A DNA stretch of 32,343 nucleotides from a bacterium (GTDB lineage Bacteria; Patescibacteriota; Minisyncoccia; Phycocordibacterales; Phycocordibacteraceae): contig JAKAKH010000003.1 in the NCBI GenBank assembly GCA_021824605.1, positions 1-32,343 of the forward strand, written 5' to 3'. The position numbers and the translations under genes were made by a program. Position 1 is the stretch's first letter, and the number at the start of each line of letters is the position of its first letter. Below the pieces are notes generated by a model. It had not been told where the DNA came from. It was given only the letters and a program-made list of their open reading frames with translations, and made no database searches. Positions 7,555-17,112 of the stretch are shown one piece after another.

Positions 7555-8184
7555 ATGAAGGCCAGCATAAACGGTGCGAAATACGTCGTTTTCGACGGCA
7601 TGGACGGATCAGGCAAGGGCACGCAAATGAAGCTTTTGCAAGAGAAGTTCGGAGATTCGGTCGTGTTCACTCGGGAGCCGGGTGGTACGCCTCTCGCCGA
7701 GAATTTGCGAGAAATAATATTGAGGGAACCATGCACTCCTCTTACGGAAATGCTTCTCTTTTTAGCGTCGCGTTCAGAGCTCCGGTCTCAAGTAATTGTT
7801 CCGGCATTACAAAGGGGCCTGCACGTGTTCTCCGATCGCAGTGATTCGTCCACGTGGGCGTTTCAGTTGAACGGGAGAGAGCATAAGGTTGAATTTCTCG
7901 ATTTGTTCATCCTGACGCGCAAGATGATTCTCCCAAGGCCCGACTTGTACATCATTTTCGATCTTCCTGCCGAGGTGGCACGCAAACGGGCCTTGGGAGA
8001 CACGGGCCGTGTCGCAGACCATATCGATAAGCTTGATCTCATGTTCTATGAGCGAGTACGGAATGGTTTTCGCGAGTTTCAGAAGTGGGCCCCGGTCGAA
8101 TTCATTGATGCCACTCAAATGCCAGAAGAGATACAGCAGAATGTCGTGGCTGTGCTGGCGTCGATGGGAATTGAACCAGGATAG
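7555..8184 (+). CDS. tmk: thymidylate kinase (dTMP kinase)
   Basis: P-loop FDGMDGSGKGTQMKLL, FTREPGGTPLAENLRE, DRSDSSTWAFQ; AGGAG SD. A GTG at 7552 is an alternative start. Confidence 0.88.
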   Translation: MKASINGAKYVVFDGMDGSGKGTQMKLLQEKFGDSVVFTREPGGTPLAENLREIILREPCTPLTEMLLFLASRSELRSQVIVPALQRGLHVFSDRSDSSTWAFQLNGREHKVEFLDLFILTRKMILPRPDLYIIFDLPAEVARKRALGDTGRVADHIDKLDLMFYERVRNGFREFQKWAPVEFIDATQMPEEIQQNVVAVLASMGIEPG

Positions 8185-8209
8185 CGACTTTGGTCAGGTG
8201 AAATCATTT

Positions 8210-8236
8210 GAGGCGCGCCTATGGCGCGCCTTTTTT
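8210..8236 (+). terminator. intrinsic terminator after tmk
   Basis: AGGCGCGCC-TAT-GGCGCGCC-TTTTTT. Confidence 0.88.
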
Positions 8237-8257
8237 CATTTCTGTTACACTCGCACT

Positions 8258-9520
8258 ATGACATTTCCGTTCATCGAACAGGAAGACCCAGAAATATTCG
8301 CTGCACTTGTCGGCGAGGAGCAGCGGCAAGCGGAGGGACTCGAACTCATTCCGTCAGAGAATTATGTCTCGCGTGCAGTGAAAGAAGCGAGCGCGTCGTC
8401 GCTTACGAATAAGTACTCCGAAGGGTATCCGGGGAAGCGGTACTATGGCGGCCAGGAATATACTGACCAAGTAGAGACACTTGCAATTGATCGCGCGAAG
8501 ACGCTTTTCGGCGCAGCGTATGCAAACGTGCAGCCCTTGAGTGGAGCGAATGCGAATATTGCGATGTACATGGCACTTCTTGAACCGGGTGACACGGTAC
8601 TTGGTATGGACCTCTCGCATGGTGGGCATCTGACCCACGGACACCCGGTCACGTACCTCACGAAGATGTTCAATTTCGTACGGTATCAGATGAAGAACGT
8701 CGAGACAGGAGAGATCGATTATGAGGAGATGCGCCGCACGGCAAAAGAGGTGCGACCGAAGATCATTCTTGCAGGATTCTCAGCGTACCCACGGGAGCTC
8801 GATTACGCGAAGTTTGTTGCCATTGCACGTGAAGTGGGCGCTGTCGCAGTGATGGACATAGCACATATTGCCGGACTCATCGCAGGAAAGGCTGCGAAGA
8901 ATCCTTTTGATGCCGGGTTCGACATTATGACCTCGACTACGCACAAGACGCTCCGTGGTCCGCGTGGCGGGCTCATTCTCGTCCGCGAAAGCGAAGAACT
9001 GGCGAAAAAAATCGATAAAGCGGTGTTTCCCGGGCTCCAAGGCGGTCCACATATGCATCAGATCGCAGCAAAGGCTGTATCATTCCGCGAAGCACTCGCA
9101 CCGTCGTTTGCCGCGTATGCGAAGCAGATCATTGCGAATACAAAAGCAATGGAACGCGTGTACAGCGAACACGGCGCACGCATGATTACCGGCGGGTCCG
9201 ACAATCATTTGATCCTGCTTGATGTGTGGACGTCGTTTGGTATTTCGGGCGGGGAAGCGGAGAAACTTCTCGATCGCGCCGGTATCACGCTGAATAAAAA
9301 TACGATTGCGGATGATACGCGCAAGCCGATGGACCCGTCGGGTATTCGCTTCGGCACGCCAGCAATGACGACTCGCGGGTTCGGCACGACCGAGTCAGCA
9401 CGTGTCGCCGAGAGTATGATCGAGGTGCTGACGAAGCGTGATGACGCGACGGTAGAACGAGCGAAACAAGAGGTGAAGAACCTCGCCCTCGCACACCCCA
9501 TTCCCGAGTCGTTTGTGTAG
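8258..9520 (+). CDS. glyA: serine hydroxymethyltransferase
   Basis: GLELIPSENYVS, NKYSEGYPGKRYYGG, STTHKTLRGPRGG; start taken at the ATG 6 nt after TACACT. Confidence 0.96.
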   Translation: MTFPFIEQEDPEIFAALVGEEQRQAEGLELIPSENYVSRAVKEASASSLTNKYSEGYPGKRYYGGQEYTDQVETLAIDRAKTLFGAAYANVQPLSGANANIAMYMALLEPGDTVLGMDLSHGGHLTHGHPVTYLTKMFNFVRYQMKNVETGEIDYEEMRRTAKEVRPKIILAGFSAYPRELDYAKFVAIAREVGAVAVMDIAHIAGLIAGKAAKNPFDAGFDIMTSTTHKTLRGPRGGLILVRESEELAKKIDKAVFPGLQGGPHMHQIAAKAVSFREALAPSFAAYAKQIIANTKAMERVYSEHGARMITGGSDNHLILLDVWTSFGISGGEAEKLLDRAGITLNKNTIADDTRKPMDPSGIRFGTPAMTTRGFGTTESARVAESMIEVLTKRDDATVERAKQEVKNLALAHPIPESFV

Positions 9521-9548
9521 TTGCGTGTCGAGACGGAGTTGCTACACT
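9521..9548 (+). promoter_or_regulatory. promoter TTGCGT-16-TACACT downstream of glyA
   Basis: Hexamers with TGC extended -10, directly after the glyA stop. Confidence 0.5.
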
Positions 9549-9554
9549 GAAAGA

Positions 9555-9687
9555 AGGATCTGTTCTAGGGGTCTGGACACACGCGGTGCGATGGTTGGGT
9601 CAGCGGGTCTCGCGTGTGGCACCCTCCGGTTATCAGCCCTCTTTGGGGTCCTCGGCCTCCACCTGCTTAGTGGGGGCCGTCTTTATT
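9555..9687 (+). ncRNA. candidate small structured RNA (or argS leader), ~130 nt
   Basis: Own promoter, 8-bp perfect stem CACACGCG (9578-9585)/CGCGTGTG (9611-9618), terminal 10-bp hairpin with T-rich tail; no convincing ORF needed to explain it. Confidence 0.45.
9653..9687 (+). terminator. terminator-like hairpin immediately before the argS -10
   Basis: CGGCCTCCAC-CTGCTTA-GTGGGGGCCG-TCTTTATT. Confidence 0.7.
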
Positions 9688-9701
9688 GCTATACTCGCGA
9701 C

Positions 9702-11357
9702 ATGGAAGAGCGCATACGAAAAGCTATTGAGGGAGTACTCGCCGATATGGGTGTATCGGGGGGTATTTTTGTTGTCGAACGACCGACTGACACTGTGTAT
9801 GGGGACTACGCGACCAACGCAGCTCTCGCTGTCGCGAAGATACTGGGACGGAATCCGCGCGAGCTCGCTGACGAGCTCGCGCGCCGCCTCCTGGACGTGC
9901 TCGGGGATAGTCTCGTGAGCCATGTTGCGGTTGCAGGACCAGGTTTTGTAAATATTACTCTCTCGCGCGAAGCGGTGACCCTGGCGCTCGCTGAGGCAGA
10001 CGCGAAGGGCACGGAGTGGGGGAGAGAGACTATTCCCGTCGCACAGCGCGTTATGATCGAGTACACCGACCCGAATCCGTTTAAGGAGATGCATATCGGG
10101 CATCTGATGAGTAATGTCATTGGCGAATCGCTTGCGCGACTTATTGAAAATGAGGGCAAGACAGTTATTCGTGCTAACTATCAAGGCGATGTTGGTCCGC
10201 ACGTTGCGAAAGCGTTGTGGGGTCTTCAGAAAGCGGGTATCACCGAGCCAGCGACAGCGCGTGAACTTGGCGAAGCGTATGCTACAGGTTCGCGAGCATA
10301 CGAAGAATCACTGGATGCGAAAGCAGAGATCGACGCGCTCAATCAGGCAATCTATGCGGGCGGTATGCACGAGCTTATGGAGCTCTGGCGCAAAGGTCGC
10401 GACGTATCGCTCGCAGCATTTGAACAAGTCTATACGGTTCTAGGGACACATTTCGATTACTATTTTTTTGAAAGTGAGACAGCAGCGTCCGGGATGCGCA
10501 TTGTTCGCGACGGGCTCAATCGAGGTGTGTTTGAAGAAAGTGACGGCGCTGTGATTTATCGTGGAGAGAAGAAAGGATTGCATACGCTCGTCTTCATTAC
10601 GAGCAAGGGCACACCGACGTATGAAGCGAAGGATATGGGGCTCGCTTTCCTTAAAGAAGAACGAGCACAGTTCGACCGTTCTATTATCGTCACGGCAGCG
10701 GAGCAGATAGGACACTTCAAGGTCTTTTTTGCGGCGCTCGAAGAGATGGCACCGATGCTTGCTGCGAAGACGACGCATGTGCCGCACGGATTCCTACGTC
10801 TTACGTCGGGGAAGATGTCGTCTCGGGAGGGGAATGTCATTACGGCAGCAGGTCTTATTGAAGATGTTGTGGCGAAGGCGAGTGAGAAAAATGCCGATCC
10901 GCTCGTCGCAGAACACGTCGCACTCGGGGCGATTAAGTATATGGTACTCCGACAGGCACCGGGATCGGATATCATTTTTGATCCGGAGAAATCTCTTTCT
11001 CTTGAAGGTGATTCCGGGCCGTACCTCCAGTACGCGCTCGTGCGGGCGAAGTCGGTGATTAGTGCGGCGGCAGAAAGCGGTGCTACGACAGCAGGAGCAC
11101 CAGCCTCCCCCTATCTTCTCGAGCGAAGTCTTGTGCATTTCCCCGATGTCGTTGCGCGTGCTGCACGCGAGCTCGCTCCTAACCTGCTTGTCACATATCT
11201 CACCGAGCTTGCAGGGGAGTGGAATTCCTTCTACGCACAGGAACGTATTGTGGGCGGTGAATACGAAACTCACAAACTGATGCTTGCGCGCGCGTTTGTG
11301 AACACGATGAGTAACGGACTCATGCTCCTCGGTATCCCCACTCCTGAACGAATGTGA
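9702..11357 (+). CDS. argS: arginyl-tRNA synthetase
   Basis: IEYTDPNPFKEMHIGHLMSNVIGESLARL; TSGKMSSREGNVI; start 6 nt after TATACT. Confidence 0.95.
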   Translation: MEERIRKAIEGVLADMGVSGGIFVVERPTDTVYGDYATNAALAVAKILGRNPRELADELARRLLDVLGDSLVSHVAVAGPGFVNITLSREAVTLALAEADAKGTEWGRETIPVAQRVMIEYTDPNPFKEMHIGHLMSNVIGESLARLIENEGKTVIRANYQGDVGPHVAKALWGLQKAGITEPATARELGEAYATGSRAYEESLDAKAEIDALNQAIYAGGMHELMELWRKGRDVSLAAFEQVYTVLGTHFDYYFFESETAASGMRIVRDGLNRGVFEESDGAVIYRGEKKGLHTLVFITSKGTPTYEAKDMGLAFLKEERAQFDRSIIVTAAEQIGHFKVFFAALEEMAPMLAAKTTHVPHGFLRLTSGKMSSREGNVITAAGLIEDVVAKASEKNADPLVAEHVALGAIKYMVLRQAPGSDIIFDPEKSLSLEGDSGPYLQYALVRAKSVISAAAESGATTAGAPASPYLLERSLVHFPDVVARAARELAPNLLVTYLTELAGEWNSFYAQERIVGGEYETHKLMLARAFVNTMSNGLMLLGIPTPERM

Positions 11358-11359
11358 GG

Positions 11360-11388
11360 TTGCAGTAGGCTACGTGGTGCGGTAGATT
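11360..11388 (+). promoter_or_regulatory. promoter TTGCAG-17-TAGATT for the 11437 small ORF
   Basis: Hexamers and spacing read directly. Confidence 0.4.
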
Positions 11389-11436
11389 CACTCGCAGACT
11401 GCACATCCCGTGCTGTCGGTACGGAAGGAGTTCAGA

Positions 11437-11685
11437 GTGAGTAGACTGACGGGGAAAACCGAGAAGAAACTGCGGCAGGACGTCGCTCATGCCGTGTCGG
11501 TGCTGAAATTGTCCTTCGAGGACTTTTTTCAGAAAGCAGCGGAGACGCATGCACCGCAGCTGAAGCCGAAGGAGATCGAACGCAAGCTGAGGCGGTACCG
11601 CCAGGGCTGCGCCGCACCGCTCTTCGTGAAGGTACACGCGCTCGACACGCTCAAGCAGGTGCGTGCCGCACCCGCGGCCAACTGA
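11437..11685 (+). CDS. small basic hypothetical protein (GTG start)
   Basis: GGAAGGAG SD 6 nt before the GTG; VSRLTGKTEKKLRQDVAHAVSVLKLSFEDFFQKAAETHAPQLKPKEIERKLRRYRQG; followed by its own terminator. Confidence 0.65.
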   Translation: MSRLTGKTEKKLRQDVAHAVSVLKLSFEDFFQKAAETHAPQLKPKEIERKLRRYRQGCAAPLFVKVHALDTLKQVRAAPAAN

Positions 11686-11702
11686 TCGACGTAGTCGCCA
11701 CC

Positions 11703-11735
11703 AAACAGCCGCTTATTGCGGCTGTTTCATTTTTA
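11703..11735 (+). terminator. intrinsic terminator
   Basis: AAACAGCCGC-TTATT-GCGGCTGTTT-CATTTTT. Confidence 0.85.
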
Positions 11736-11761
11736 TCCAGTAAACGCTACGATAGGAGGAT

Positions 11762-14563
11762 ATGGCTGAATTGCCCGAGAAATCTGAAGCCGCAAAGCGC
11801 GAGGAAGCAATACTCGCGTTCTGGGAGCGTGAACGTATCTTCGAGAAGACACTCGCGAAGGAATCTCCGAAAGGAGAATACGTCTTTTATGACGGACCGC
11901 CGTTTGCGACAGGGACTCCGCACTACGGCCACATCGTTGCAAGCGTCATCAAGGACGTTGTGCCGCGGTACTGGACGATGCGTGGCTATCACGTGCCACG
12001 CGTCTGGGGGTGGGATTGTCACGGCCTGCCGATCGAGAATATCGTCGAGAAGGAGCTTGGCTTCAAGCACAAGAAAGATATTAAGGAGTACGGGATCGCG
12101 AATTTTAATGAACGCTGTCGCGAGCGGGTGCTGACGTATGTCGACTACTGGAAGACATTCATCCCGCGCATTGGTCGTTGGGCAGATATGGAGCATGCGT
12201 ACCGCACGATGGATAAGCCGTTTATGGAGTCGGTATGGTGGGTGTTCAAAACGATTTATGAAAAGGGGTTGGTGTATGAAGATTATCGGGCGATGCATGT
12301 GTGTCCACGATGTGAGACAACGCTTTCGCAACAGGAAGTGTCAGAGGGGTATAAAGACGTCAAAGACATCTCAGTAACGGTGAAGTTCAAACTGAAGCAT
12401 CCTGAGAAGCTCGGTCTCTCGGGGGATGTGTATATGCTTGCGTGGACCACCACGCCATGGACTCTGCCGGGCAATGTCGCGCTTGCGGTTGGGAATGACA
12501 TTACGTATGTCGAGATAAAACAAGAAGGAGAGTCATATATCTTAGCGAAACAGAGATTGGGAGTTTTGCAAAAGGAGATTGTTATAACAGAAGGGAAGGA
12601 ATTCAAGGGCAGTGAGCTTGTCGGTCTTGAGTACGAACCACCATTCGATTACTACATTAAGGATACGACCCTCAAGAATTACGAAAATGGGTGGAAAGTA
12701 TACGCAGCAGACTTCGTAACCGATGAGAGTGGTACCGGTATCGCACACGAAGCGCCGGCTTTTGGTGCAGATGACTGGGAACTCTCGAAGAAAGTAAATC
12801 TGCCATTTGTGCAGCACGTGAACGGCGATGGCACTATGAAAAGCGAAGTCACGGCTTTTGCCGGGATGGAGGTGAAGCCACGTTCTGAAGACGACAGTGT
12901 GCGTCTCGGGACCGACATTGCCGTTTTGAAATATCTGCAAGAGCACGGCACCTTTTTCTCAAAAGAGAATATTACGCACTCGTACCCGCATTGCTGGCGT
13001 TGTGATACACCGCTTCTGAATTATGCGACCTCGTCATGGTTCGTCTCCGTGACGAAACTGAAAGAGAACCTGCTTGAGAACGCCAAGAACATCTCGTGGT
13101 CGCCGGCACACATGAAAGAGGGTCGTTTCGGAAAGTGGCTTCTCGGAGCTCGTGACTGGTCGATCTCCCGTCAGCGATTCTGGGCCAGTGCTATTCCGAT
13201 GTGGCGCTGCGAGAGCTGCAAGGCAGTCCGGGTCTTCGGGAGCGTTACTGAGCTTGAAGAAGCAAGCGGGAAGCAGGTGGATGATTTGCACAAGCACATT
13301 GTCGATGAGATTACCGTACCGTGTTCGTGCGGGGGAGAGATGCGCCGCATTCCAGATGTGCTCGACACGTGGTTTGATTCCGGCTCGATGCCCTACGGCG
13401 AGAAGCACTATCCTTTTGCCGATAAGGAACATTTTGATGCACAGTTTCCGGCCCAGTTTATTGCTGAAGGAACTGATCAGACGCGGGCGTGGTTTTACTA
13501 CCTCCACGTGCTCGGCGGAGCTCTCTTCGGGAAGAATGCTTTTCAGCATGTCATCGTTAACGGCATTGTCTTAGCCGAGGATGGAAAGAAGATGTCGAAG
13601 CGGTTGCAGAATTATCCCGACCCGATGGAAGTTGTGGAGAAGTATGGTGCTGATGCGCTTCGACTCTACCTCCTCTCGTCGCCCGTAGTGCAGGCCGAGG
13701 ATCTCGCTTTTTCAGAAAGCAGCGTTGATGAAATAGCAAAGAAAAATGTGGGACGGCTTCAAAACGTGCTCGCATTCTATGAGCTCTATGCGGATGGTAC
13801 TGTGCGCGCTGCTACCAGTGACCATATTCTCGACCGATGGATGCTTGCTCGTCTCGAGGAACTTCTCAAAGAGACAACAGCGGGATATGAGCAGTACCGG
13901 CTTGATGCCGCGACTCGTCCGCTCGCGCTTTTCATCGATGACCTGTCGGTTTGGTATATACGACGCTCGCGCGATCGTTTCAAAGAAGATACGGCGGACA
14001 AGAAAGTAGCGCTCGCAACGCTCCGCTACGTGCTCGTGCAATTGGCGACGATCATGGCGCCGGCGATGCCGTTTATCGCCGAGGAACTGTTCCAGAAAGT
14101 ACGGGAAGAAGGGGATCCTGAGAGCGTGCATCTTGTTGGTTGGCCAGAAGTAACTGCTATACAAAACGAAAATCTCATTCCTGAAATGGCACAGGTGCGA
14201 AGTCTCGCATCTGAAGCACTTCAACTTCGCCAGAAAGTTGGTATCAAAGTGCGTCAGCCACTCGCATCACTTTCAATCCCCGGTCTTCTTTCTGAAGAAC
14301 TTGCAGGTATTCTTGCGGATGAAATAAACGTAAAGCAGATTATCTCAGGGAGCACAAAAGTTGAGCTCGATAGTAACCTCACACCAGAGCTCATCAAGGA
14401 GGGCGATGAGCGTGAGATGGCAAGCGCGGTTGCACAAGCGCGGAAGGCGGAAGGGTTTGCGCCAAGCGATCACGCTGAGACGAAGATTACTCCAGAAGGG
14501 AAGCATATGGTGATACTCTCAACTGGTGAAGTGCGGTTCGATCTCGTTCGCGATGCGGCATAA
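11762..14563 (+). CDS. ileS: isoleucyl-tRNA synthetase (IleS2/eukaryote-like type)
   Basis: PHYGHIVASVIKDVVPRYWTMRGYHVPRVWGWDCHGLPIE; CWRCDTPLLNYATSSWFV; KKMSKRLQNYPDP. Confidence 0.93.
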   Translation: MAELPEKSEAAKREEAILAFWERERIFEKTLAKESPKGEYVFYDGPPFATGTPHYGHIVASVIKDVVPRYWTMRGYHVPRVWGWDCHGLPIENIVEKELGFKHKKDIKEYGIANFNERCRERVLTYVDYWKTFIPRIGRWADMEHAYRTMDKPFMESVWWVFKTIYEKGLVYEDYRAMHVCPRCETTLSQQEVSEGYKDVKDISVTVKFKLKHPEKLGLSGDVYMLAWTTTPWTLPGNVALAVGNDITYVEIKQEGESYILAKQRLGVLQKEIVITEGKEFKGSELVGLEYEPPFDYYIKDTTLKNYENGWKVYAADFVTDESGTGIAHEAPAFGADDWELSKKVNLPFVQHVNGDGTMKSEVTAFAGMEVKPRSEDDSVRLGTDIAVLKYLQEHGTFFSKENITHSYPHCWRCDTPLLNYATSSWFVSVTKLKENLLENAKNISWSPAHMKEGRFGKWLLGARDWSISRQRFWASAIPMWRCESCKAVRVFGSVTELEEASGKQVDDLHKHIVDEITVPCSCGGEMRRIPDVLDTWFDSGSMPYGEKHYPFADKEHFDAQFPAQFIAEGTDQTRAWFYYLHVLGGALFGKNAFQHVIVNGIVLAEDGKKMSKRLQNYPDPMEVVEKYGADALRLYLLSSPVVQAEDLAFSESSVDEIAKKNVGRLQNVLAFYELYADGTVRAATSDHILDRWMLARLEELLKETTAGYEQYRLDAATRPLALFIDDLSVWYIRRSRDRFKEDTADKKVALATLRYVLVQLATIMAPAMPFIAEELFQKVREEGDPESVHLVGWPEVTAIQNENLIPEMAQVRSLASEALQLRQKVGIKVRQPLASLSIPGLLSEELAGILADEINVKQIISGSTKVELDSNLTPELIKEGDEREMASAVAQARKAEGFAPSDHAETKITPEGKHMVILSTGEVRFDLVRDAA

Positions 14564-15122
14564 GTACGAGACGTCGGGTATCGTTCTTGCTCGCGTACAT
14601 ACCGGAGAAGCAACAACGCTGGTCACGCTTCTTACCTCTGACCTCGGGGTGGTGCAAGCTCGTGCGCAGAGTGTGCGGAAAGAAGGAGCGAAACTTGCTG
14701 CTGGGCTTGTGACGCTTGCCGAGAGCCGCGTCATACTCGTGCACGGGAAGGAGGGATGGCGTCTTACCGGGGTCGTGCTGGAAGAGAATTGGTTTATGCG
14801 TCTACCGAGCGTTGCAACACAAGAAATGGTTCGTCGGGTCTTTGGGCTCTTGCTCCGGCTCGTTCCGGGAGAGGCACAAGATTCAGAGCTGTTCCCGATA
14901 GTGCGTAGCTTCCTCGAGTCGCTCACGACGGTACCCGAATCCCTGCATGATGCGATTGAGATTCTGACCGTACTGCGCTTTCTGGCGGCGCTTGGACTCG
15001 ATACGGGAGAGCTCCCCGGGGGAGGGGGTGTGCTTACCGAAGAGCAGTTTGCAACTATCCTTGCAGACCGCAAGGTGTATGTGGATCGTATTAATACGGG
15101 TATTGCCGCCTCCGGTCTTTGA
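14553..15122 (+). CDS. recO: DNA repair protein RecO
   Basis: YETSGIVLARVHTGEATTLVTLLTSDLGVVQARAQSVRKEGAKLAAGL; overlaps the end of ileS. Confidence 0.75.
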   Translation: MRHKYETSGIVLARVHTGEATTLVTLLTSDLGVVQARAQSVRKEGAKLAAGLVTLAESRVILVHGKEGWRLTGVVLEENWFMRLPSVATQEMVRRVFGLLLRLVPGEAQDSELFPIVRSFLESLTTVPESLHDAIEILTVLRFLAALGLDTGELPGGGGVLTEEQFATILADRKVYVDRINTGIAASGL

Positions 15123-15141
15123 AGTCTTGTATACTACGACT

Positions 15142-17016
15142 ATGCCACCGCGCCAAGACTCAGAAGAAGATACTCTCGGTTCGCTCGAACACGCACGCGA
15201 AGCGCTCTATAGCCCGCACTCCTCGGTGCGCGACCGAGCCTCTTTCCGCCCGCCAGAGGAGCATGCGCTCCCCCATGCGTGGGAAGACACTGGCCTTCCT
15301 CATGAGGGGAAAAAGCACGTCCGTCTCGCGACGATATTTCTCGGCGTCTCTTTCATTTTCTTTCTTATCGCCCTCGGAGTCGCGAGCTATCTCTTTTATT
15401 TCGGTAGCAGCTCAGTCTCGACCGATAAGATCGACGTGTCGATACAGGGTCCTATAACGATCGCGGGCGGTGACACGGTGCCGCTTCTCATAACGATTAC
15501 AAATAAAAATCCGGTTGCTATCCAAAACGCCACGATTGAGGTTGATTTCCCTGATGGGACGCGAAGCGCGACTGACATACTGAGTCCGTATACGCATTAT
15601 GTAGAAAATCTCGGCACGCTCGCAAGCGGGGCAACGGTCACGCGCTCGATCAAGGCCGTGGTGTTTGGTGGAGCAGGGCAGACTCTCACGCTCCCGGTGT
15701 CACTTTCCTACGGTATGCCAAGTTCGAATGCTGTCTTCGAGAAGAAATTGTCATATGCACTTTCGGTTTCATCTACACCGCTTTCGGTCTCAGTCGACGC
15801 GCTCTCTGAGACTGTCTCGGGTACGCCGATGACCTTTACCGTTACGGTTCGTTCAAATGCGACGATACCGCTCGATAATGTCGTTCTTTCGGCAACGTCG
15901 CCTATCGGGTTTTCGCTCACGTCGTCATCAATCCCTTCTTCGAATTCGAATTTCTATATCGGCACGCTTGCTCCGGGCGCAGTCAAGAAGATCGTACTCA
16001 CGGGTGTGCTAAGTGGTCAGGATAATGAACAGCGAGTGTTCCACTTCACCGTAGGAACGGCGGCATCTGCCCAGGATCAGACACTTGCGGTCACGTATAT
16101 GACGCAGGATGCCACTGTGTCGATTGCCTCGCCGTTTATCACCACCACCCTCGCGATCAATGGGGATACCTCAGGAAACACGGTATTGACGCAAGGTAGT
16201 TCTCAGAGTGTATCGCTCTCTTATACCAACACCCTTCCAACGACTGTGATGAATGCAGCTGTTTCGATTGCCATTACGGGTTCAGCAGTTGACTACAACA
16301 GTATTCGAACAACGAGCGGATTCTATGATTCGGTGCACCATTCGATTCTTTTTAGTAAGGATACGGACCAATCATTAGCCTCACTTGCGCCTGGAGCTTC
16401 CGGCATCGGCTCCTTCACTTTTTCGACGCTTCCCGCTGGGGTAGCGTCACCCACGGTGACTTTCACGACTACCGTATCTGGTACGCGCGTCGGACAGACG
16501 AACGTGCCAGAACAAATCACCTCGTCACTCGTACGGACTGCAAAAGTGGGAACGGCGGTCTCGCTCTCGGCGCTCTCTTCACGAGCAGGGCCGTTTGAGT
16601 CGACAGGTCCTATCCCACCTCGTGCCGGCGCTGCCACGACGTACGCCATTCTCTGGAATGTGTCGAATACTGGCAATGCGGTTGCTGGGGGAGTGGTCAC
16701 CGCGGTGCTGCCGAGCTACGTGTCCTATACCGGGAAAACGTCAGGCACTGGATCATTCTCCTACGACACAGCCTCTCGGACGGTGACCTGGAATGTCGGG
16801 GATCTTACCGAAACGGCGCAAGCACAAGGAGCTTTCCAGGTGTCACTCACTCCGTCGACTTCTCAGAAGGGGGCAAGCGTCTCGCTCACAAGCGGGGCGT
16901 CCTTCTCGGGATATGATCGTTTTGCGGGTGCTACGGTTACCGCTACGGCCAATCCGGTCACGACCGAGACACGGACAGATGCGGGGTACATCCCTGCGGA
17001 CGCGCTGGTGCAATAA
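15142..17016 (+). CDS. membrane-anchored surface protein with DUF11-like repeats
   Basis: Cytoplasmic N-terminus, TM (TIFLGVSFIFFLIALGVASYLFYF), then repeated beta-type segments; TYAILWNVSNTGNAVAGGVVTAVLPSYVSYTGKTSGTGSFSYDTASRTVTWNVGDL. Confidence 0.75.
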   Translation: MPPRQDSEEDTLGSLEHAREALYSPHSSVRDRASFRPPEEHALPHAWEDTGLPHEGKKHVRLATIFLGVSFIFFLIALGVASYLFYFGSSSVSTDKIDVSIQGPITIAGGDTVPLLITITNKNPVAIQNATIEVDFPDGTRSATDILSPYTHYVENLGTLASGATVTRSIKAVVFGGAGQTLTLPVSLSYGMPSSNAVFEKKLSYALSVSSTPLSVSVDALSETVSGTPMTFTVTVRSNATIPLDNVVLSATSPIGFSLTSSSIPSSNSNFYIGTLAPGAVKKIVLTGVLSGQDNEQRVFHFTVGTAASAQDQTLAVTYMTQDATVSIASPFITTTLAINGDTSGNTVLTQGSSQSVSLSYTNTLPTTVMNAAVSIAITGSAVDYNSIRTTSGFYDSVHHSILFSKDTDQSLASLAPGASGIGSFTFSTLPAGVASPTVTFTTTVSGTRVGQTNVPEQITSSLVRTAKVGTAVSLSALSSRAGPFESTGPIPPRAGAATTYAILWNVSNTGNAVAGGVVTAVLPSYVSYTGKTSGTGSFSYDTASRTVTWNVGDLTETAQAQGAFQVSLTPSTSQKGASVSLTSGASFSGYDRFAGATVTATANPVTTETRTDAGYIPADALVQ

Positions 17017-17112
17017 GTGCGCAAAGCTGCACTTCCTCCCTGCGCTCGCTCACACAAATACAAGAAGACGTGATTTGTGATTCGCTCCGCTTGGTAGTAG
17101 TCTTTCCTCTAT

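Noticed and set aside
9555-9687. Assigning the glyA-argS RNA candidate to SRP RNA, tmRNA or RNase P
   Set aside because: No GGAAG..AGCAG SRP apical motif, tmRNA tag ORF or RNase P conserved blocks seen; left as unknown.
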